Below are positions 7,556 to 10,668 of a stretch of 10,668 nucleotides of DNA, in pieces. This DNA is from Ilumatobacteraceae bacterium (GTDB lineage Bacteria; Actinomycetota; Acidimicrobiia; Acidimicrobiales; Ilumatobacteraceae), in the NCBI GenBank assembly GCA_023253435.1, contig JALRGJ010000030.1, positions 1 through 10,668 on the forward strand, given 5' to 3'. The notes under the pieces were generated by a model that ran no database searches, was not told where the DNA came from, and worked only from the letters and a program-made list of their open reading frames with translations. The position numbers and the translations under genes were made by a program. Numbering within the stretch: position 1 is the first letter of the stretch; every line of letters starts with the position of its first letter.

Positions 7556-8473
7556 ATGCCCACACTTGTTCCAACACCAAAAATCTGGATGAATGGCCAA
7601 CTGGTCGACTGGGATAAGGCACAAGTACATGTCCTCACCCACACCTTGCATTACGGCACGGGCGTCTTTGAAGGTATTCGTGCGTACGAAACTTCTGATG
7701 GCCCCGCGGTGTTTCGTTTAACCGAGCACATTGAGCGACTTTTCCGAAGCGCAAAGATTTTGGGAATGGAAATTCCCTACACCGTGCAACAAATTGTTGA
7801 TGCCACCAAAGAAACTGTTCGCTCTACTGGATTGCCAGGTTGTTATATTCGCCCCATTGCCTATTACGGCTATGGCGAGATGGGTCTCAACACTCTTCCT
7901 TGCACCGTTGATGTCGCAATTGCATGTTGGCCTTGGGGCGCGTACCTGGGTGATGAGGCTCTGACGAAGGGTGTGCGAATGAAGATCTCTTCATGGAAGC
8001 GCCTGGATCACAACATGCTTCCTCCCGCTGCAAAAACTGTTGCCAACTATGCAAACTCTTCACTTGCAAAAGTAGAAGCTCTGAAGGCCGGCTATGACGA
8101 AGCCATTCTTCTGAACAATGAAGGATTAGTGAGTGAGTGCACCGGAGAAAACTTGTTTGTTGTTCGCAACGGAAAAGTAATTACTCCACCATTGTCAGCG
8201 GGTGCGCTAGAGGGTATTACCCAGTGGAGTGTCATCAAGATTCTGGAAGACATGGGATATGAGGTAGAGAAGGGCAATATTGCTCGGTCAGATCTCTACA
8301 TTGCCGAGGAAATCTTCTGCGTGGGAACTGCAGCGGAAGTGAGCGCCATTAACTCTGTCGACGACCGAGATATTCCATGCCCCGGCCCCATCACATTGAA
8401 GGTGGCAGACACATATGGCAAGGCTGTTCGTGGTCAATTGCCTCAATATAAGAACTGGTGCGAGCTCGCCTAA
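7556..8473 (+). CDS. ilvE: branched-chain amino acid aminotransferase IlvE
   Basis: A PLP fold-type IV transaminase that carries out the last step of isoleucine, leucine and valine synthesis and the first step of their degradation. The 305-residue length is normal for the E. coli-type IlvE. Landmarks are LTHTLHYGTGVFEGIRAY (27-44), YIRPIAYYGYGEMG (97-110), the PLP-lysine segment PPAAKTVANYANSSLAK (156-172; Lys160), DEAILLNNEGLVSECTGENLF (181-201; Glu194 near PLP), GALEGITQ (216-223) and EEIFCVGTAAEVSAI (251-265). D-amino-acid aminotransferase and aminodeoxychorismate lyase are relatives, but GALEGITQ and the neighbours favour IlvE. It follows leuB by 30 bp with a strong ribosome-binding site. 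No classical terminator follows the stop; instead a 350-bp regulatory interval precedes cimA. Confidence 0.95.
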   Translation: MPTLVPTPKIWMNGQLVDWDKAQVHVLTHTLHYGTGVFEGIRAYETSDGPAVFRLTEHIERLFRSAKILGMEIPYTVQQIVDATKETVRSTGLPGCYIRPIAYYGYGEMGLNTLPCTVDVAIACWPWGAYLGDEALTKGVRMKISSWKRLDHNMLPPAAKTVANYANSSLAKVEALKAGYDEAILLNNEGLVSECTGENLFVVRNGKVITPPLSAGALEGITQWSVIKILEDMGYEVEKGNIARSDLYIAEEIFCVGTAAEVSAINSVDDRDIPCPGPITLKVADTYGKAVRGQLPQYKNWCELA

Positions 8474-8482
8474 GACTTTTCC

Positions 8483-8509
8483 GGCCGCGCTGATGTGGCC
8501 AAAATCAGC
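8483..8509 (+). other. overlapping inverted repeats after ilvE, possible H-type pseudoknot
   Basis: Four blocks are interleaved: GGCCGC (8483-8488), GCTGAT (8489-8494), GTGGCC (8495-8500), then AAA and ATCAGC (8504-8509). Block 1 pairs with block 3 (6 bp, one G-U), and block 2 pairs perfectly with block 4. The two stems either exclude each other or form a compact H-type pseudoknot. The element begins 9 nt after the ilvE stop. It may be a 3'-end or processing structure. There is no T run, so a simple intrinsic terminator is unlikely. Confidence 0.35.
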
Positions 8510-8533
8510 AGATTTATGGTCCAATCGGGGCTT

Positions 8534-8620
8534 TCTTCCACAGCGGAGAGTCGCTTGTGTAAGTGTTCACACTGTTTTCCACAGAATTCTCCACAGGGGT
8601 TGACGATCTGCTGTGGAGAG
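8534..8620. repeat. cluster of four TCCACA motifs (DnaA-box-like) before the cimA leader
   Basis: Four copies of a (T/C)TCCACA core occur in 87 bp: TCTTCCACA (8534-8542), TTTTCCACA (8575-8583), TTCTCCACA (8587-8595), and CTCTCCACA on the minus strand (8620-8612). The second and third match the DnaA box TTATCCACA at 8 of 9 positions and are spaced 12 bp apart. The third and fourth form a perfect inverted repeat, TCTCCACAG / CTGTGGAGA (8588-8596 and 8611-8619), that straddles the -35 box. They could bind DnaA or be operators for an unidentified regulator. Confidence 0.45.
8562..8573. promoter_or_regulatory. 12-bp palindrome
   Basis: AGTGT-TC-ACACT is a perfect inverted repeat with 5-bp arms, 27 bp upstream of the -35 box of the leader promoter. 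Its position suits an activator or repressor site. The regulator is unknown, and a 10-bp match of this kind can occur by chance. Confidence 0.3.
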
Positions 8621-8628
8621 GCGAGAAT
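8600..8628 (+). promoter_or_regulatory. sigma70-type promoter of the cimA leader transcript
   Basis: TTGACG (8600-8605, 5/6 to the -35 consensus) is followed by an exact 17-bp spacer and GAGAAT (8623-8628, 4/6 to the -10 consensus). The start site predicted 7-8 nt downstream falls on the A of ATG 8636, so the leader peptide would be translated from a leaderless mRNA. A perfect 9-bp inverted repeat (8588-8596 / 8611-8619) surrounds the -35 box, an ideal place for an operator. Confidence 0.65.
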
Positions 8629-8635
8629 AACGGCC

Positions 8636-8701
8636 ATGTTGAAGCACAGCGACTCCCTCCGCATCGCCGGTCTAGCTGCCGCCATCATCATTATTCGTTA
8701 G
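8636..8701 (+). CDS. isoleucine-rich leader peptide of cimA
   Basis: A 21-codon ORF from ATG 8636 to TAG 8699-8701, ending ...LAAAIIIIR. Four consecutive isoleucine codons (ATC ATC ATT ATT, 8684-8695) come just before the penultimate position; a fifth Ile (codon 10) and three Leu are present, but no Val. A run of the regulatory amino acid near the end of a short ORF, followed directly by a hairpin and an intrinsic terminator, is the hallmark of ribosome-mediated attenuation, as in the ilv, leu and his leaders. The gene controlled, cimA, starts isoleucine synthesis, which matches the sensed amino acid. A GGAGAGG at 8615-8621 is 14 nt from the ATG, too far to be a good ribosome-binding site, and the promoter position suggests leaderless translation. 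The peptide itself probably has no other function. Confidence 0.8.
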   Translation: MLKHSDSLRIAGLAAAIIIIR

Positions 8702-8725
8702 CGCACGCCGGCCTCCGACGTGCGC
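8701..8725 (+). promoter_or_regulatory. attenuator hairpin A (pause or anti-termination stem)
   Basis: GCGCACG (8701-8707) pairs with CGTGCGC (8719-8725): seven perfect GC-rich base pairs with an 11-nt loop. The 5' arm starts on the last base of the leader stop codon. A ribosome at the stop would mask it, whereas one stalled on the Ile codons would probably leave it free. It ends only 5 nt before the terminator stem. It is the expected pause hairpin or regulatory stem of the attenuator. Confidence 0.65.
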
Positions 8726-8730
8726 GTTCC

Positions 8731-8754
8731 AGCCGCCCCACAGGGCGGCTTTTT
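8731..8754 (+). terminator. intrinsic terminator of the cimA attenuator
   Basis: AGCCGCCC (8731-8738), loop CACA, and GGGCGGCT (8743-8750) form a perfect 8-bp, very GC-rich stem. T8750-8754 supplies the T run. It lies 29 nt after the leader-peptide stop and 69 nt before the cimA ATG, so unless it is prevented from forming it should abort transcription before cimA. Confidence 0.85.
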
Positions 8755-8823
8755 CATTCCCCGAAAACATTCGTTAATCACACACCAATTGATAGATACA
8801 TCACACAGAACAAAGAGATCACA

Positions 8824-10407
8824 ATGAGTAGCAACTACACACAACGAGAAATGGTGGAAGCATTCGACACCACATTGCGTGACGGCATGCAGGTAGAAGG
8901 TGTCTCTGCAACCGTAGAAGACAAACTACGAATTGCCGAGCAACTCGATTTTCTTGGTGTTCATTTCATTGAAGGTGGTTGGCCAGGCGCAAACCCCAAA
9001 GACATTGAGTTCTTTGCACGCGCTGCCAAAGAGTTGAGCTTTAAGAACTCCACTCTCGTGGCTTTTGGCTCAACGCGCCGCCCCAAGGGCAAAGTAGACG
9101 ACGACACCACTTTGCGTAACTTGCTCGATGCGAATACTTCTGCAGTTTGCATAGTTGCGAAGTCTTGGGATTATCACGTCACTGATGCATTACAGACGAC
9201 ACTTGATGAAGGTGTATTGATGGTGGCTGATTCCGTTGATTTCCTGAATGGAAATGGTCGTCGAGTCATGGTGGATCTTGAACACTTCTTTGATGGTTAC
9301 AAAAACAATCCTGAATTTGCAATGCGAGTAGTGGAAGCAGCGGTCATGAAAGGCGCAACTCACCTCGTGATGTGCGATACAAACGGTGGTTCACTTCCAC
9401 ATGAAGTGGCAGAGATTGTGGCCAAAGTAAAAGCATTTGTGGGCAACGATGCAACATTGGGTATTCATTGTCATGACGACACCGGTTGTGCTGTTGCCAA
9501 CTCAATGGCTGCGGTGATGTCTGGTGTTCGTCATGTTCAGGGAACTCTCAACGGGTTGGGTGAACGCACCGGCAATACCAATCTCACAACCGTGATTCCC
9601 AACCTTGAGTTAAAGATGGGGTTCCAGTGTTTGCCAGAAGGTCATTTGAACCGGTTAACAACCGTAAGCAATCACGTGGCTGAAGTGTTGAATAGGCCAT
9701 TAAACCCTCAAGCACCGTATGTGGGTGCATCTGCATTTGCGCACAAGGCTGGCTTGCATGTGTCTGCCATCAAGCGGGCAAAAGATGCATACGAGCACAT
9801 TGACCCAGAAGTTGTTGGAAACGGAACTCGTTTTGTGGTGAGTGAAATGGCTGGCCGCGCAACCATTGAAGTAAAAGCAGAGGAATTGGGTCTGTCTCTT
9901 GACGGTGGCGTGATTGGCACTGTGATTGATGATCTCAAGCGTTTGGAACACGAGGGCTATCACTTTGAAGCTGCAGATGCTTCACTTGAGTTGCTGATGC
10001 GCAGAGCTGGTGGCTGGAGTCACGATGCGTTCAATGTTGAATCCATGCGGGTCATCACGGATGAAGATGCAGACGGCACCTTTACCACCGAAGCAACTGT
10101 GAAGGTGTGGGTGGGAGAGAAGCGTTACGTGCACACCGCCGAAGGCAATGGCCCCGTTAATGCCATCGACGCTGCTTTGCGTGCGGCGCTCCTGCCTCAT
10201 TATCCATCACTGGCCAAAATCCATCTCACGGACTACAAAGTGCGCATTTTGGATGGAGCCACTGCAACTGGGGCTGTGACACGAGTACTGATTGACGCCA
10301 CAAACGGCGACAGATCATGGACAACCATTGGCGTATCGCCAAACATCATTGAGGCCTCCTGGCAAGCACTTGAGGAGTCTTTGGTGTTTGGCTTGTTACA
10401 CCAATAA
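8824..10407 (+). CDS. cimA: (R)-citramalate synthase CimA
   Basis: CimA condenses pyruvate and acetyl-CoA to citramalate, the entry to threonine-independent isoleucine synthesis; LeuCD, LeuB and IlvE complete or share that route. The 527-residue protein has a DRE-TIM/HMGL-type barrel with FDTTLRDGMQ (14-23), GGWPGANPKD (51-60), CDTNGG (184-189), GIHCHDDTGCAVANS (213-227, metal-binding HCH), GLGERTGNTNL (244-254) and HKAGLHVSAI (307-316). A C-terminal LeuA-type allosteric domain follows from about 380. GWPGANPKD and the length are typical of the citramalate synthase subgroup rather than 2-isopropylmalate or homocitrate synthase. Start ATG 8824 gives the expected N-terminus and follows a weak AAAGAG; a longer frame open from 8563 runs through the attenuator and is not coding. 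Allosteric control by isoleucine is likely, in addition to the attenuator. Confidence 0.93.
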   Translation: MSSNYTQREMVEAFDTTLRDGMQVEGVSATVEDKLRIAEQLDFLGVHFIEGGWPGANPKDIEFFARAAKELSFKNSTLVAFGSTRRPKGKVDDDTTLRNLLDANTSAVCIVAKSWDYHVTDALQTTLDEGVLMVADSVDFLNGNGRRVMVDLEHFFDGYKNNPEFAMRVVEAAVMKGATHLVMCDTNGGSLPHEVAEIVAKVKAFVGNDATLGIHCHDDTGCAVANSMAAVMSGVRHVQGTLNGLGERTGNTNLTTVIPNLELKMGFQCLPEGHLNRLTTVSNHVAEVLNRPLNPQAPYVGASAFAHKAGLHVSAIKRAKDAYEHIDPEVVGNGTRFVVSEMAGRATIEVKAEELGLSLDGGVIGTVIDDLKRLEHEGYHFEAADASLELLMRRAGGWSHDAFNVESMRVITDEDADGTFTTEATVKVWVGEKRYVHTAEGNGPVNAIDAALRAALLPHYPSLAKIHLTDYKVRILDGATATGAVTRVLIDATNGDRSWTTIGVSPNIIEASWQALEESLVFGLLHQ

Positions 10408-10422
10408 TTGTTACACCAATAA
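10393..10422 (+). repeat. 15-bp tandem duplication across the cimA stop codon
   Basis: TTGTTACACCAATAA occurs twice with no gap (10393-10407 and 10408-10422). The first copy encodes the last residues Leu-Leu-His-Gln and the stop. The second copy repeats the same codons and stop in the same frame, so readthrough would add only LLHQ before a second TAA. It is probably a recent slippage duplication. Confidence 0.9.
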
Positions 10423-10460
10423 ATAGAAGGCGTATTTCCTTAGCTGGCGTGTGGTCGGCG

Positions 10461-10466
10461 TAGAGT
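10461..10466 (+). promoter_or_regulatory. predicted -10 box of the last gene (leaderless)
   Basis: TAGAGT (TAnnnT) ends 7 nt before ATG 10474, placing the predicted start site at the start codon. No convincing -35 box is seen 16-18 bp upstream and there is no Shine-Dalgarno, which again suggests a leaderless mRNA. Confidence 0.45.
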
Positions 10467-10473
10467 TTCCTCT

Positions 10474-10668
10474 ATGGCATCTCCCCGTTTTGCACCTGTT
10501 CCCGCCACGGAACAGCCCCGGTATTACAACTCTCCAGATTTTGTTGCTCAGGCATGGACTCCTGGTCGCCCTGGTGAAATTGATGGTCGCCAACCGGTAG
10601 GTGAGCGCCTCGGATATCAAGGCCCTGATCAGGGTTATGTCATCACTTTGGCGAATCGAGCAAAGAGC
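10474..10668 (+). CDS. N-terminal part of an actinobacterial hypothetical protein
   Basis: An open frame of 65 codons starts at ATG 10474 and runs off the right edge. It begins MASPRFAPVPATEQPRYY and continues with SPDFVAQAWTPGRPGE, IDGRQPVGERLGYQGPDQGY and ITLANRAK. The GRQP-GERLG-QGPDQGY pattern is of a kind I associate with small conserved actinobacterial proteins of unknown function, though I cannot name the family. There is no signal peptide or membrane segment in the visible part; it is Pro/Gly-rich at first and may become helical towards the edge. It lies 66 nt after the cimA stop with its own predicted promoter, so it need not belong to the cimA transcript. Confidence 0.7.
   Translation, partial: MASPRFAPVPATEQPRYYNSPDFVAQAWTPGRPGEIDGRQPVGERLGYQGPDQGYVITLANRAKS

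Noticed and set aside
160..8571. Shared TGTTCACA octamer upstream of nadA (160-167) and of the cimA leader (8564-8571)
   Set aside because: A single shared 8-mer between two intergenic regions is weak, and its context differs (only the cimA copy is within a palindrome).
8534..8620. A replication origin
   Set aside because: There are only four imperfect DnaA-like boxes, no AT-rich unwinding region and no dnaA/dnaN neighbourhood; regulatory sites are more likely.
8470..8691. Minus-strand ORF of 73 codons across the ilvE-cimA interval
   Set aside because: It has no recognisable motif and is antisense to the promoter and leader; it is explained by chance open frames.
8693..8776. Direct repeat ATTCGTTA at 8693-8700 and 8769-8776 flanking the attenuator hairpins
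   Set aside because: An 8-bp repeat in a few hundred bases is expected by chance too often, and there is no sign of an inserted element between the copies.
8563..8823. N-terminal extension of CimA by 87 residues
   Set aside because: The frame is open, but its translation is not CimA-like and it runs through the leader ORF, hairpin A and terminator; the homologous protein begins at ATG 8824.
8474..8823. T-box, riboswitch or tRNA in the cimA leader
   Set aside because: No T-box sequence, no tRNA cloverleaf and no riboswitch core that I recognise is present; the leader ORF plus terminator explains the interval better.

Overview
The window is ordinary-looking bacterial chromosome of roughly 50% GC. 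It most likely comes from an actinobacterium, possibly Acidimicrobiia. This is an inference from the short LeuB (331 aa), the style of the alpha/beta-hydrolase and ABC1-kinase proteins, the C-terminal orphan protein, and several genes that appear to be leaderless (a -10-like box about 7 nt before the start codon). No mobile element, CRISPR array, rRNA or tRNA is visible.

Layout. (1) The tail of an unknown gene (2-136). (2) A tight nadA-nadB-nadC operon (176-3757, + strand) for de novo NAD synthesis from aspartate: NadB oxidises aspartate to iminoaspartate, NadA condenses it with DHAP to quinolinate, and NadC makes nicotinate mononucleotide. (3) A convergent minus-strand operon read greA -> alpha/beta-hydrolase -> ABC1/AarF-UbiB kinase-like gene (6490 down to 3766). 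A perfect hairpin built into the last nadC codons lies at the junction with nadC. (4) A 39-bp divergent intergenic region between greA and leuB. (5) leuB-ilvE (+), then a 350-bp regulatory interval, then cimA (+). (6) A 15-bp tandem duplication across the cimA stop codon, followed by the start of a small unknown gene that runs off the window.

The most interesting element is the ilvE-cimA interval (8474-8823). It holds a sigma70-type promoter (TTGACG, 17 bp, GAGAAT) whose predicted start site falls on the ATG of a 21-codon leader ORF. That ORF ends in four consecutive isoleucine codons, Arg and a stop. It is followed at once by a 7-bp hairpin and then by a textbook intrinsic terminator (8-bp GC-rich stem, CACA loop, T run) about 70 nt before cimA. 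This has the hallmarks of an isoleucine-sensing transcription attenuator controlling citramalate synthase, the first enzyme of the threonine-independent isoleucine route. LeuB (beta-methylmalate oxidation) and IlvE (final transamination) serve the same route, so leuB-ilvE-cimA reads as an isoleucine/leucine module. A perfect 9-bp inverted repeat straddles the -35 box of the leader promoter, and a possible H-type pseudoknot lies just after the ilvE stop; both suggest additional control. I could not find a strong classical antiterminator pairing by eye, so the detailed mechanism is open.
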